NCBI RefSeq assembly: GCF_003992675.1
Contig: NZ_RZMZ01000005.1
Coordinates: 1-64,000 of the forward strand
Direction: 5' to 3'
Source of the DNA: Flagellimonas marinaquae
GTDB lineage: Bacteria > Bacteroidota > Bacteroidia > Flavobacteriales > Flavobacteriaceae
Length of the DNA: 64,000 bases
Positions 27,458 to 36,749 of the stretch are shown here, piece by piece. The translations under genes were made by a program, and so were the position numbers. Position 1 is the first letter of the stretch. Each line of letters starts with the position of its first letter. The notes beneath the pieces are model-generated. The model saw only the letters and a program-made list of their open reading frames with translations. It was not told the DNA's origin and made no database searches.

Positions 27458-28300
27458 ATGAAGGTGCTTCCCTTTAAAATACCAAAGCCACAAGATGAGG
27501 CATTGGTCTATCAAATTGATCGAGAGCAGGTATTTTATGACCAGTTGCACCAACATGGTGAAATTCAGATCAGTTATGTGGAAAAAGGCGCAGGTTCTCT
27601 CATCGTGGGTGACAGCATCAATGAATACAAAGCTGGTGACATTCTGGTCATTGGTAGTTTTGTCCCTCATGTGTTCCGAAGCGATACCCGAATCAAGGAC
27701 GAATCATTGATGCACACCTTGTTTTTTGACCAAGATTCCTTTGGAAGAAGTTTTTTTCAATTGGCGGATCTTTCTTCCATCCAACACTTCTTTAAAAAAG
27801 CGGAGTTTGGAATGCGAGTAACCTCAAGACAGGGTAATATTATCCCTTTGTTCCTTGCCCTGCAGGAACAGGATAAGGTGGAACAAATTGCATCGCTACT
27901 GCTCATCATCAACCAAATCAATAAATCCAAGACGGCGCCACTTTCGGCCTTTGTGTATCGCAAATCGTTCACGGATGATGAGGGCAAACGGATGAGCAAG
28001 GTCTACGACTATGCCATGGAAAACTACAGGGAACCCATTACTTTGGATGAGATTGCAGAAAAGGCCAACATGACGAAGAATGCTTTCTGCAGATATTTCA
28101 AAAAGAGGACCAACAAGACATTTTTCCAATTTTTGATTGAAATACGCATTGAAAATGCCTGCAAGCTCCTTTTAAAAAACCCTGAGCTTTCCATTGCTTC
28201 CATCTCTGAGCAGTGCGGTTTCAACAATATTGCCAACTTTAACCGCAAGTTCAAGGAATTCAAGCACTGCACGCCAACCCAATACCGTCATCAATTTTAA
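27458..28300 (+). CDS. AraC-family regulator with cupin sensor, likely for hydroxyproline use
   Basis: The 280-residue protein has an N-terminal cupin-type ligand domain (about 20-110; LHQHGEIQISYVEKGAGSLIVGD and GDILVIGSFVPHVFR). A C-terminal AraC double HTH spans about 185-280 (ITLDEIAEKANMTKNAFCRYFKKRTNKTFFQF and SISEQCGFNNIANFNRKFKEF). No membrane helices are present, so it is a cytosolic ligand-responsive activator. It is transcribed divergently from the hydroxyproline operon across a 137-bp gap carrying an inverted repeat. Control of that operon by an amino-acid intermediate is inferred from this position. Confidence 0.88.
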   Translation: MKVLPFKIPKPQDEALVYQIDREQVFYDQLHQHGEIQISYVEKGAGSLIVGDSINEYKAGDILVIGSFVPHVFRSDTRIKDESLMHTLFFDQDSFGRSFFQLADLSSIQHFFKKAEFGMRVTSRQGNIIPLFLALQEQDKVEQIASLLLIINQINKSKTAPLSAFVYRKSFTDDEGKRMSKVYDYAMENYREPITLDEIAEKANMTKNAFCRYFKKRTNKTFFQFLIEIRIENACKLLLKNPELSIASISEQCGFNNIANFNRKFKEFKHCTPTQYRHQF

Positions 28301-28371
28301 TATAAATGGGCATAGCACTTGGATGCTGGGACGTTTATCCATAATTTCAAACTATCTAAGCAACACATCGT

Positions 28372-29739
28372 TTGTACACCATCATCGACATAGAAACTAC
28401 GGGGAACGGCATCAAGGGCAACAAGATTACCGAAATTTCCATATTTAAGTATGATGGCAATCAAATCGTGGATGAATTTACATCGCTTGTCAACCCACAA
28501 TGTCCCATTCCGTATTTCATTACGGGACTAACCGGCATCGATGACCAAATGGTACAAAATGCTCCGGTATTCCATGAGATTGCCAATACGGTAGAAAGCA
28601 TCACGGAGGGCTGCATTTTTGTGGCCCACTCCGTCAATTTTGATTATGGTGTGATCAAGGAGGAATTCCGGCAGATCGGGGTTGATTTTAACCGAAAAAA
28701 GTTGTGCACGGTTCGGCTGTCCCGAAAATTGATTCCCGGACTGCGTTCGTACAGCTTGGGAAAACTCTGCTCGGCCATTCAAATTCCTTTGGTGGACCGT
28801 CACCGTGCTCGCGGGGATGCCCATGCAACGGTGCTTCTGTTTGAGAAGTTGTTGGAGCAACCCGATGCTGATTCCATATTCAAAAAGTTTTTGAATGCCC
28901 GAAGTCAGGAAGCCACCCTCCCGCCCCATTTGCCCAAATCAGTTTTTGACCGTATTCCCCAAAAACCGGGCATCTATTATTTTATGAATCAAAAAGGGGA
29001 GATTATTTACGTGGGAAAGGCCATCAACCTAAAGAAACGGGTTTTGGGCCATTTTTACGACAAGAGCCGAAAGGAAATCCAAATGTGCAGCGAGACGACC
29101 AACATTGATTTTAAACTGGCAGGCAGCGAATTGGTCGCTCTTTTGATGGAATCTGCGGAAATCAAACGGCTTTTCCCACCCTATAACCGTGCCCAAAAAA
29201 GAATGGGAAAACAATACGCCATTTTTGCCTACGAAGACAGAAATGGGATTACCCATCTGGCCTATAACACCATTAAAGGTGTACCGAACCCATTAAAAAT
29301 ATTGCATAACCAAACGGAATGTCGGGCATATTTGGAGCAAGTATGCAAAGTATTCTCGCTGTGCCCTAGATACTGTCATTTGCAACAGACTGCATCAGCT
29401 TGTTCCCATCACGAAATAAATACCTGCGAAGGTATCTGCAGCGGTGAAGAGGAAATAGATAGGTACAACCAAAAAGTTGAAGAGGCCATCACCCACATGA
29501 AAATGCTCTCCTCGGAAATCAGGGTCATTCAAGAAAAAGGCAGAAACGAAAATGAACATGCGGTCATCTTGATAGCGGATGGCATTTACAAGGGTTTTGG
29601 TTTTGTCGATACCGAGACGCAATTATCCACCCTTGAAGATGTGGAGGCTTTTATCACCCCACAAAAGCATACCTTGGAAACGGAAAGTATTCTGACGCAG
29701 TATTTTCTCAAGCAAAACAAGAGCAAGATGCTCGTGTAA
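28372..29739 (+). CDS. DnaQ-like exonuclease fused to a GIY-YIG (UvrC-type) nuclease
   Basis: The 455-residue protein joins two nuclease domains. Residues 1-170 are a DEDD 3'-5' exonuclease: YTIIDIETTG with Asp6 and Glu8, FVAHSVNFDYG, and the last motif HRARGDAHATVLLF. Residues about 200-290 are a GIY-YIG domain (KPGIYYFM, GEIIYVGKAINLKKRV) with a UvrC-like continuation including a Cys-rich patch (LCPRYCHLQ, CEGICSG). The start must be the TTG at 28372: an in-frame stop lies at 28357 with no ATG between, and the exonuclease motif begins at residue 3. A role in DNA repair or proofreading is likely; such fusions are known in several phyla. Confidence 0.88.
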   Translation: MYTIIDIETTGNGIKGNKITEISIFKYDGNQIVDEFTSLVNPQCPIPYFITGLTGIDDQMVQNAPVFHEIANTVESITEGCIFVAHSVNFDYGVIKEEFRQIGVDFNRKKLCTVRLSRKLIPGLRSYSLGKLCSAIQIPLVDRHRARGDAHATVLLFEKLLEQPDADSIFKKFLNARSQEATLPPHLPKSVFDRIPQKPGIYYFMNQKGEIIYVGKAINLKKRVLGHFYDKSRKEIQMCSETTNIDFKLAGSELVALLMESAEIKRLFPPYNRAQKRMGKQYAIFAYEDRNGITHLAYNTIKGVPNPLKILHNQTECRAYLEQVCKVFSLCPRYCHLQQTASACSHHEINTCEGICSGEEEIDRYNQKVEEAITHMKMLSSEIRVIQEKGRNENEHAVILIADGIYKGFGFVDTETQLSTLEDVEAFITPQKHTLETESILTQYFLKQNKSKMLV

Positions 29740-29752
29740 CCCTAAAAGCAGC

Positions 29753-30529
29753 TTATACTCCTGGTTTTAAGACTACTTTAAATTCGGCCGTATCTGTGAG
29801 CTTTTCAAAGCCTTGGTGCAACTCTGTTTGTTTTACAGCATAGGGATAGAACGATATAGGTTCGATACAGACCATATTCCGCACCTCGGTCCAACACATA
29901 AAGTTGCCAAAACCTTCTGTTTCTATGGTGATTTCCTTCTCATCTTTTAGTGTAACGGAGGTACAATCTGAAATTTGGAGTGCCCTACTGCCCACCGCCA
30001 AGACCTCATCCAGCGAAATCCTTTTGCCCTTGGCCAAAATAACAGGAGATTCCGTATGGAGTTTAAAGGCAGGATGGTACCCAAGCATAAACGGCATTCC
30101 TTCTTCACCAGTAATTTTGAAATTGATTTCCAGACTGGAATCGGTCAATAAAAAAGTCTTCTCAAACCGAAAGTTGTAAGGCCAGGTAAGAGCTTCTTCG
30201 GTAGATTTTTCTGGAAACTTGGAATTGATCACCTCAGTGCCCGATTGGTATTGCTTCACAAAAACGGCAGAGGTTTCGGTTTGTCCTTCCAATTTGTATT
30301 CAAGTTGGCGCAAATGTCCATGTTGATCTTGAACCGCTTCGCCTTTCGGGGTTTTTACCCGAAAACCAGCTTCATTGACCGGGCCAATAATGGGAAACAT
30401 TTCGGTGTCGGCGCTGCTCCATCCCGGGCTCCCTTTTTGATGGATAAACTCATGCCCGTCCACTTGATAGCCCACTAGTTCGCCGGCTTCAATCCTTACA
30501 GCTGTGTTTTTGTTTTGTAGTGTTACCAT
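29753..30529 (-). CDS. Aldose 1-epimerase (galactose mutarotase-like) family protein
   Basis: The 258-residue cytosolic protein has the mutarotase-like beta-sandwich, with GSPGWSSADTEMFPIIGPV, the active-site region MLGYHPAFKLHTESP, and a Glu in VCIEPISFYPY. It is shorter than GalM (about 340) and fits the YeaD/LacX-like subgroup, which handles sugars or sugar phosphates. Its ATG overlaps by 1 bp the stop of the upstream M20 peptidase gene, so the two are cotranscribed. The physiological sugar is unknown. Confidence 0.85.
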   Translation of the reverse strand: MVTLQNKNTAVRIEAGELVGYQVDGHEFIHQKGSPGWSSADTEMFPIIGPVNEAGFRVKTPKGEAVQDQHGHLRQLEYKLEGQTETSAVFVKQYQSGTEVINSKFPEKSTEEALTWPYNFRFEKTFLLTDSSLEINFKITGEEGMPFMLGYHPAFKLHTESPVILAKGKRISLDEVLAVGSRALQISDCTSVTLKDEKEITIETEGFGNFMCWTEVRNMVCIEPISFYPYAVKQTELHQGFEKLTDTAEFKVVLKPGV

Positions 30530-31827
30530 TACTTACTGTTGATCAATCGATAAATTAGAATTGCTGTGCGTTTGGTCAAAGCCTCGATGGTATTCAGGTT
30601 AACGGTCTCCTGCGGCGTATGTGCACCGGAGCCCATGGTTCCCAACCCATCCAAACCATCAACATATTCAGCTACAAAGGACACGTCTGCCGCCCCCCTC
30701 CTTCCTGGGTCATAAGCCAAGACCTCACCTTGGTCAAGGTCCAAACTCACTTGGTTCAAAGTGCCCAATAGGGCAAGGTTTCCTTCCGTGGGCTGCATGG
30801 CTGGGTAGCTATCCGTAAAACTAATGGTAGCCGAGGTCTGAGGTAAATTATTGGCCACAATCTCTCTCATTTTGGCTCTAGCCAGTTCTTTTTGTTCTTC
30901 CGAAATAAATCGAAGTCCCCCTTTTACCACCGCTTTTTGGGCCACAACATTGGTTTTTCCAAAGGCGTCGCCCTTACTGGTTTTTTCATCAAAATTGACA
31001 AAGGTTCCTCCGAGCAAAACACCGGGGTTGAAGGTCAGCAAATCCTCTCCCTTCACATCGGTATAAAATTGATGTAGGATTCTGGACATTTCAAAAATGG
31101 CACCAGCACCGGTACGCTCGCTGAAAACACCTGAGGAATGAGCCCTTTTTCCTTCCACTTCCACCGCCCAGCCCGAAGCTCCTCTTCTGGCCACAGTTGC
31201 ATAATTGAACCCTGTTGATGTTTCAAAGCCCAAGGCAATATCGCTTCGCTTGGCGGCATCGATCAAGTCTTTTCTGCTTATCGACAAGGGTTTACCCGTA
31301 CTTTCCTCATCACCTGTAAACGCCACAATGATTTGTGCATCATCCAACAGTCCGTTATCCGAAAGTGCTTTGAGGGCGTAAAGCACGATGACATCCCCTC
31401 CTTTCATGTCATTTCCACCCGGGGCATGGGCAACACTGTCGTTTACCATTTCAAAGGTCTGGAATGGACTATCTTCTTCAAAAACAGTATCCAAATGACC
31501 AATGAGCAATAGCTTCTTTCCTTTGTTTCCTTTTGTTTCAGCAAAAAGGTGACCTGCACGGTTCATTTCAGACGGCATTTCAATCCATTTGGTCTCGAAT
31601 CCAATGTTATCAAAAGCATCCTTAAACACCATTCCCACTGCTTTAACCCCTTTGGCATTGAGGGTACCGCTATTGATATTGACTACCTTCTCCAAAAAAT
31701 CAATGGCCTCGGTATTGTTCTTTTCGATGGTGGAAACAATCTTTTTTTCGGTTCTGGAAAGCTTTTGTGCTGAAATGGAAGCCGTTAGGAAAACAGCTAA
31801 CAGCATCGAGTAATATTTGAATGTCAT
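30529..31827 (-). CDS. M20 family zinc metallopeptidase (carboxypeptidase G2-like), exported
   Basis: I chose the ATG at 31827, which gives a signal peptide (MTFKYYSMLLAVFLTASISAQ); an upstream frame adds a non-signal leader. The 432-residue product has the M20 metal ligands: LLIGHLDTVFE (His, Asp), HAPGGNDMKGG (Asp), the catalytic Glu pair in TGDEESTGK, and the late GSGAHTPQETVN His. A dimerisation domain is inserted in the middle (VEVEGKRAHSSGVF). It acts in the periplasm on small peptides or folate-like Glu conjugates; the exact substrate is unknown. Confidence 0.87.
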   Translation of the reverse strand: MTFKYYSMLLAVFLTASISAQKLSRTEKKIVSTIEKNNTEAIDFLEKVVNINSGTLNAKGVKAVGMVFKDAFDNIGFETKWIEMPSEMNRAGHLFAETKGNKGKKLLLIGHLDTVFEEDSPFQTFEMVNDSVAHAPGGNDMKGGDVIVLYALKALSDNGLLDDAQIIVAFTGDEESTGKPLSISRKDLIDAAKRSDIALGFETSTGFNYATVARRGASGWAVEVEGKRAHSSGVFSERTGAGAIFEMSRILHQFYTDVKGEDLLTFNPGVLLGGTFVNFDEKTSKGDAFGKTNVVAQKAVVKGGLRFISEEQKELARAKMREIVANNLPQTSATISFTDSYPAMQPTEGNLALLGTLNQVSLDLDQGEVLAYDPGRRGAADVSFVAEYVDGLDGLGTMGSGAHTPQETVNLNTIEALTKRTAILIYRLINSK

Positions 31828-31890
31828 GGTTGGTAATTTTGTGCTACAAGGTATCAATTTAGAATGATAAATCATGATTCCTTCACGACC

Positions 31891-33132
31891 CTACTCAAAT
31901 TGAATAGCCTTTACAGGCGTTATTTTGGTGATGATGTAAGAGGGCACCAATAACATCAACAAGCAGAGCAACATCACTCCCAAATTCAAGAGTACGATCG
32001 TCAACAAATCCATGTGCACAGGGATGTAATCGATATAATATTCTTCAGGGTTCGGGAATTTGAACATCCGGTACTTATCCTGAAGAAAGATGACGCCCAA
32101 CCCAATCAGGTTGCCCCAAAACAACCCAATGGCTATCAAATAGGCAGCATTATATAAAAACACCTTTCTGATGCTCCAGTTCGCGGATCCCAATGCCTTA
32201 AGGATTCCTATCATTTGGGTGCGCTCCAAAATCAGGACCAGCAAAGCGGTGATCATATTGATACCACCCACGATAATCATGATTCCAATAATCAGGGCGA
32301 TATTGAAATCAAAAAGACCGATCCATTCAAAAATGCGGAAATACTTGTTTTTGATATTCTGCGTATCCAGTACGGATACCGTTTTCCCATAGATCTCATT
32401 GCTCTTTTCCTCCAATTGGTCAAAATCATCAATAAAAACCTCAAAGTTTCCAATTTGATTGTCTTCCCATCGGTTCATCAACTGGATGTGGCGGATATCC
32501 ACGAACACATAGGTTTCATCAAATTCCTCAAAACCGCTATCGTAAATGCCCACGATTTCAAACCTACGGTTGTTCGGAGGTTTTGATGCGTCCCCGTCCC
32601 TTAGAAAAAAAGAAAAGAAGCTATCGCCCACCTTTAACCGCAACCTGTTGGCCATTAAACTGGAGATGAGTACTTCTTCGTTGAGTTCACCGCTATAATC
32701 GGGCAGTCGGCCATCCACCAAATATTCCTTAAAAGTGCTCCAATCGTAATCCGTACCCACTCCTTTGGCCAGCATGCCCTCAAACGTATCTGCAGTTCGG
32801 ATGATTCCACCTTTGGTGGCCACTGCTTGCACATGCCTCACCCCTTCTACATTTTTAAACTCAGGATAGAAATCTTGGTTAATGGAAACTGGGGTCAAGG
32901 AAACTTCGGAGTTATTGTTGTCGAAATTGGAAATCTGGATATGGCCATTAAAGGCTGCGACTTTTTCGCGAATTTTGTTCTTGAGGCCAACACCTGTAGC
33001 GATGGCAATGAGCATCATCACCACACCGATTGCAATTGCGGCTATGGCTATTTTTATTATCGGGGCGGAAATACTAATTTTATGTTCCTTCCCTGTAATC
33101 AGGCGTTTGGCTATAAATAATTCTAAATTCAA
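31891..33132 (-). CDS. FtsX/LolE-like ABC transporter permease
   Basis: The 413-residue inner-membrane protein has the MacB/LolC layout: TM1 near residues 28-50 (IIKIAIAAIAIGVVMMLIAIATG), a large periplasmic domain, and three C-terminal helices (ALIIGIMIIVGGINMITALLVLI; AAYLIAIGLFWGNLIGLGVIF; LLTIVLLNLGVMLLCLLMLL). ELFIAKRL at the start is typical for Bacteroidota lipoprotein-releasing permeases. It starts on TTG at 33132: upstream in frame a stop follows within five codons, with no ATG. No ATPase gene is adjacent. A role in lipoprotein release to the outer membrane is likely. Confidence 0.85.
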   Translation of the reverse strand: MNLELFIAKRLITGKEHKISISAPIIKIAIAAIAIGVVMMLIAIATGVGLKNKIREKVAAFNGHIQISNFDNNNSEVSLTPVSINQDFYPEFKNVEGVRHVQAVATKGGIIRTADTFEGMLAKGVGTDYDWSTFKEYLVDGRLPDYSGELNEEVLISSLMANRLRLKVGDSFFSFFLRDGDASKPPNNRRFEIVGIYDSGFEEFDETYVFVDIRHIQLMNRWEDNQIGNFEVFIDDFDQLEEKSNEIYGKTVSVLDTQNIKNKYFRIFEWIGLFDFNIALIIGIMIIVGGINMITALLVLILERTQMIGILKALGSANWSIRKVFLYNAAYLIAIGLFWGNLIGLGVIFLQDKYRMFKFPNPEEYYIDYIPVHMDLLTIVLLNLGVMLLCLLMLLVPSYIITKITPVKAIQFE

Positions 33133-33135
33133 CGA

Positions 33136-34359
33136 ATGCCCATTTTATCTAAGATCAAAAGTACAGTTTTATTGTTGTTTTTGGTGTTTTCCGCCTGCAA
33201 GGGACAACAAAAAGATACCGATGCCACTTCGGCGGTGATAACCAATGCCCCAGCACCTATAATAGTCGCGGCCAATCGGACTAAAGCTTACCTCCCGCTG
33301 CTGCAAGGAAAAAAAGTGGGTGTTGTGGCCAACCCGACTTCGGTTGTCTTCCACAAAAGCGGATATACCCATTTGGTGGACTCCTTGCTCTCCTCTATGA
33401 TTGAGGTGCGGAAAGTCTTTGCTCCAGAACATGGATTTCGAGGTACGGCCGATGCCGGGGAACATGTAAAGGATGGGATGGATACCCAAACAGGTCTGCC
33501 CATTATTTCGCTTTACGGCAAAAACCGAAAACCTTCAGGGGAGCAGATGAGCGATTTGGACATTATTGTTTTTGATATTCAGGATGTAGGGGTTCGCTTT
33601 TACACCTACATTGCCACCTTGCAATTGGTGATGGAGGCCTGCGCTGAAAACAACAAACCGATAATCGTTTTGGATCGACCCAACCCAAACGGACATTATG
33701 TGGACGGCCCCACCATGCTAAAAGAGCACACCAGCTATTTGGGCATGAACCCCATTCCGTTGGTATATGGGATGACCATGGGCGAATACGCACAAATGCT
33801 CAACGGCGAAGGATGGTTGGAGAATGGCAACAAAGCTGACTTAACTGTAATTGAGTTGGAGAACTACACGCACGAATCGGAATACCATCTTCCTATCCGG
33901 CCTTCCCCCAATTTGCCCAACGATATCTCCATCAACCTATATCCCAGTTTGGGATTGTTCGAGGGCACTAATGTAAATGCCGGTCGCGGTACCGAATTCC
34001 AGTTCCAACGTTATGGGGCTTCATTTATGGATAGCACCAAGTATGATTTTAGCTATGTTCCGGAACCCAACTTTGGGTCCAAATACCCGAAGGAAGAAGG
34101 AAAAACATGTTATGGCCGTGATTTGTCCCATTTGCCACGAATGAGCGAAGTTTCCATGGAATGGATCATCGACGCCTACAAGAATACCTTGGACAAATCC
34201 AAATTCTTTTTAACCGACGGATTTACCAAACATGCAGGCACTCCCCTGCTTCAACAACAGATTGAGAATGGGATGACGAACGATGAAATCAAGGCCACTT
34301 GGCAAGCGGATTTGGAAGATTTTAGAAGAATTAGGGCGAAGTATTTGATTTATGATTGA
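33136..34359 (+). CDS. DUF1343 / NamZ-like exo-beta-N-acetylmuramidase (GH171), lipoprotein
   Basis: The 407-residue protein has a lipoprotein signal (lipobox FSAC) and the whole DUF1343 fold: GKKVGVVANPTSV, VFAPEHGFRGTADAGEHV, DIIVFDIQDVGVRFYTYIAT, VLDRPNPNG, and YPSLGLFEGTNVNAGRGTEF. NamZ enzymes of this family remove MurNAc from the non-reducing ends of peptidoglycan fragments, so a role in wall recycling at the envelope is likely. The ATG lies only 3 bp from the start codon of the divergent permease gene. A REP-like repeat follows its stop. Confidence 0.88.
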   Translation: MPILSKIKSTVLLLFLVFSACKGQQKDTDATSAVITNAPAPIIVAANRTKAYLPLLQGKKVGVVANPTSVVFHKSGYTHLVDSLLSSMIEVRKVFAPEHGFRGTADAGEHVKDGMDTQTGLPIISLYGKNRKPSGEQMSDLDIIVFDIQDVGVRFYTYIATLQLVMEACAENNKPIIVLDRPNPNGHYVDGPTMLKEHTSYLGMNPIPLVYGMTMGEYAQMLNGEGWLENGNKADLTVIELENYTHESEYHLPIRPSPNLPNDISINLYPSLGLFEGTNVNAGRGTEFQFQRYGASFMDSTKYDFSYVPEPNFGSKYPKEEGKTCYGRDLSHLPRMSEVSMEWIIDAYKNTLDKSKFFLTDGFTKHAGTPLLQQQIENGMTNDEIKATWQADLEDFRRIRAKYLIYD

Positions 34360-34426
34360 ATCTTTGAATAGTTCGGGTTGTTGCGTTATTTGTTCTTGGT
34401 TGATAGGCCAAGGGTCAATGGCAAAA

Positions 34427-34452
34427 GGTTCTCGACTGCGCTCGAACTGACA
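34427..34452 (+). repeat. REP-like repeat unit between NamZ and hydroxylase genes
   Basis: The unit starts GGTTCTCGACTGCG and ends CTCGAACTGACA. A nearly identical sequence lies within argS (56542-56566), and diverged units are at 60010-60032 and 60071-60113. It has an internal inverted core (TCGA...TCGA). It sits in the 218-bp gap 34360-34577 between convergent genes, which otherwise shows only T/G-rich low-complexity sequence. Confidence 0.6.
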
Positions 34453-34577
34453 ATTGGCAACTGCTGATTGTTTGCTGTCTTTTGATGTCTTTGTTCTTGT
34501 GTCTTGTCTTTGACTTTTGGACGATTTGGTTATTTGTTAATGGTCAACTGCTTACTGTCTACTTGTTTCAAGACACC

Positions 34578-35408
34578 TTATCCCTCCGTTGTAGGCCTCC
34601 TATATTTATGAAAAGGTTGTTTTAGCAGCCCTTTGATGCTACTGTTCTCTTTTTCATCAGGAAACGTATCGACACCATAAACGATATTATTGGGGTCCAT
34701 GGACATATACGTGCCGAACAATCGGTCCCAAATAGAGAATATGTTCCCATAATTGGAATCGGTATAGGGCAATTGGTAATGATGGTGCACTTTGTGCATA
34801 TCCGGGCTCACGATAATCCAGCTTAGCGCGGTATCCACCTTTCTTGGCAAACGGATATTAGCATGGTTGAATTGTGAAAACACCACCGAAAGGCTCTGGT
34901 ACAACATGATGATGCCAATAGGCGCACCAACCGCGATAACCCCTACCAAGGTAAAGAAATAACGAATCAAACTTTCCAGAGGATGGTGGCGGTTGGCTGT
35001 TGTCGTATCTACATTATGGTCGGAATGATGCACCAAATGGACCATCCAAAGCGGTTTTACCTTATGTTCCACCCAATGTGCCGTGTAAGCCCCTATCAAA
35101 TCCAAAAGCATAACCCCAAGTACGACATAGAGCCACAACGGCATTTCGGGCAACCAATTGATGATGCCGAAATCGTTGGCAATCGCCCAATCGGATGACT
35201 TGAGCAGCAAGAACGCCAACGGAAAGTTCACGATGATCGTGGTCATTGTGAAAAAAAAGTTGGGAACGGAATGCCTCCATTTTTTGTAGGGCACATTGAA
35301 CAAGGGTACAATCCCTTCCAAAATCCAGAAAAAAGTTATCCCTCCAACCAGTATCAAACTACGGTGCCACGAGGGAATGGTTTCGAAATATGAAATAAGC
35401 TGCTCCAT
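34578..35408 (-). CDS. Sterol desaturase / fatty-acid hydroxylase superfamily membrane protein
   Basis: The 276-residue integral membrane di-iron enzyme has several helices (LILVGGITFFWILEGIVPLF; LWLYVVLGVMLLDLIGAYTAHW). The His clusters of the superfamily are present: HWVEH, HLVHHSDHN, NRHHPLE, and HKVHHHYQLPY. It would hydroxylate or desaturate a lipid, fatty acid or carotenoid. The substrate is not evident; Bacteroidota use such enzymes on ornithine lipids and sphingolipid chains. The YkgJ-type gene stands 21 bp upstream on the same strand, so cotranscription is possible. Confidence 0.87.
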   Translation of the reverse strand: MEQLISYFETIPSWHRSLILVGGITFFWILEGIVPLFNVPYKKWRHSVPNFFFTMTTIIVNFPLAFLLLKSSDWAIANDFGIINWLPEMPLWLYVVLGVMLLDLIGAYTAHWVEHKVKPLWMVHLVHHSDHNVDTTTANRHHPLESLIRYFFTLVGVIAVGAPIGIIMLYQSLSVVFSQFNHANIRLPRKVDTALSWIIVSPDMHKVHHHYQLPYTDSNYGNIFSIWDRLFGTYMSMDPNNIVYGVDTFPDEKENSSIKGLLKQPFHKYRRPTTEG

Positions 35409-35429
35409 GCTATCAAATATAATAAATCG

Positions 35430-35924
35430 TCAAATTTTTATCGCCTTTTTCATTTCCTCTACAATGTTAAAGGCAGCTGGGCAAATCGCCACATTTTTTA
35501 AGGTGAGATTGGATATTTGTTGGAACTTTTTTCTATCTGTATGTGGAAACTCTCTGCAGGCCTTTGGGCGTACATCGTAAATGGAACAGTAGTTATCCTC
35601 TCCCAAAAATGTACAGGGCACAGACTGAAGCACGTAGTCATTCTCCTCATCGACTCGTAAAAAGTCCTCGATAAATCGGGATGGCTTCATCCTAAAATGC
35701 TTGGCAATCCGTTCTATGTCCGCATTGGTGAACAAGGGGCCTGTGGTCTTGCAACAATTGGCACAGTTAAGGCAGTCCGTTCGCTCAAATTCGGCATCGT
35801 GCAGCTGTTGCATGGTATAGTCCAGGTCCTTGGGAGGGCGCTTTTTTAACTTCGTAAAGAATTTTTTGTTCTCGGAATGCTTTTCCCTTGCTTTTTGGGG
35901 CAATTCCCGGAGTAGTTCGTCCAT
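35430..35924 (-). CDS. YkgJ-family cysteine-cluster protein
   Basis: I take the ATG at 35924 as start; the TTG-led version is three codons longer. The 164-residue cytosolic protein has the zinc/iron-chelating YkgJ pattern: CLNCANCC near residue 54, then PCTFLGEDNYCSIYDVRPKACREFP and a final ICPAA. The clustered cysteines probably bind an Fe-S cluster or Zn. Function in this family is poorly known. It lies directly upstream of the di-iron hydroxylase, suggesting a possible metal-related link (inference only). Confidence 0.82.
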   Translation of the reverse strand: MDELLRELPQKAREKHSENKKFFTKLKKRPPKDLDYTMQQLHDAEFERTDCLNCANCCKTTGPLFTNADIERIAKHFRMKPSRFIEDFLRVDEENDYVLQSVPCTFLGEDNYCSIYDVRPKACREFPHTDRKKFQQISNLTLKNVAICPAAFNIVEEMKKAIKI

Positions 35925-35997
35925 AATACACAAACTTATCCATTTTAAACCTTTCTATCCAATTAAAGTCACACCTTTGCAAAAAGATTCCTAAACC

Positions 35998-36708
35998 ATG
36001 GCAGACGTTTTTGGAAAGGCCCTACAAGATTATCAAAAGGGTCAGTATATAGAGGATATCAAAACGTATTCATCTTTGGATGAAGAAGATGTGATTCCTA
36101 TACCCTATTTGTTCCGAACATTTGCTGAAATGCCCAAAATTGAGCAAAAGGCCTTGCAATTGGCACGCGGAAAAGTGCTGGATATAGGTGCTGGGGCTGG
36201 TAGTCATGCACTTTACCTTCAAAAGAAAGGATTGGACGTAACTGCCCTGGACAGTTCCGAAGGGTGCATCGAAGTCTGCCGAGAACGTGGGGTGAAATCA
36301 ACGGTATGCAGTCCTATTTTGGATTATTCCGAAGAAAAATATGATACCCTATTGTTGTTGATGAACGGGATAGGATTGGCGGGGCAACTTAAAAATTTGA
36401 GTGGTTTTTTTCAGTATTTGGCTTCATTATTGCGGCCAAAGGGACAAATATTGTTGGATTCCAGCGATATTATTTACATGTTTGAACAAGATGAGGATGG
36501 CGGTTATTGGATTCCCAATAACGGAACCTATTACGGTGAAGTGCAGTTCGAAATGGAATATAAGGCGCAAAAAAGCGAACCTTTTGATTGGGTTTACGTA
36601 GATTTTGATACCTTGCAAAACGCCTGCGAGTCAAATGGTTTGGATTGCGAGCTTGTAATTTCTGGCGAGCATTTCGACTATTTGGCAAAGCTAACCTTAA
36701 AGACATAA
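35998..36708 (+). CDS. Class I SAM-dependent methyltransferase
   Basis: The 236-residue cytosolic protein has a Rossmann-type SAM-binding core: motif I VLDIGAGAGSHALYLQKKG, followed by VTALDSSEGCIEVC and LLLLMNGIGLAG. No domain beyond the core indicates the substrate. It is divergent from the YkgJ gene and followed by the HEFGH metallopeptidase gene 41 bp downstream on the same strand. The substrate (small molecule or protein) is unknown. Confidence 0.8.
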   Translation: MADVFGKALQDYQKGQYIEDIKTYSSLDEEDVIPIPYLFRTFAEMPKIEQKALQLARGKVLDIGAGAGSHALYLQKKGLDVTALDSSEGCIEVCRERGVKSTVCSPILDYSEEKYDTLLLLMNGIGLAGQLKNLSGFFQYLASLLRPKGQILLDSSDIIYMFEQDEDGGYWIPNNGTYYGEVQFEMEYKAQKSEPFDWVYVDFDTLQNACESNGLDCELVISGEHFDYLAKLTLKT

Positions 36709-36749
36709 TAGATTCCGACAAGGAACGTTTTTTGTTTATATTGATTGCT

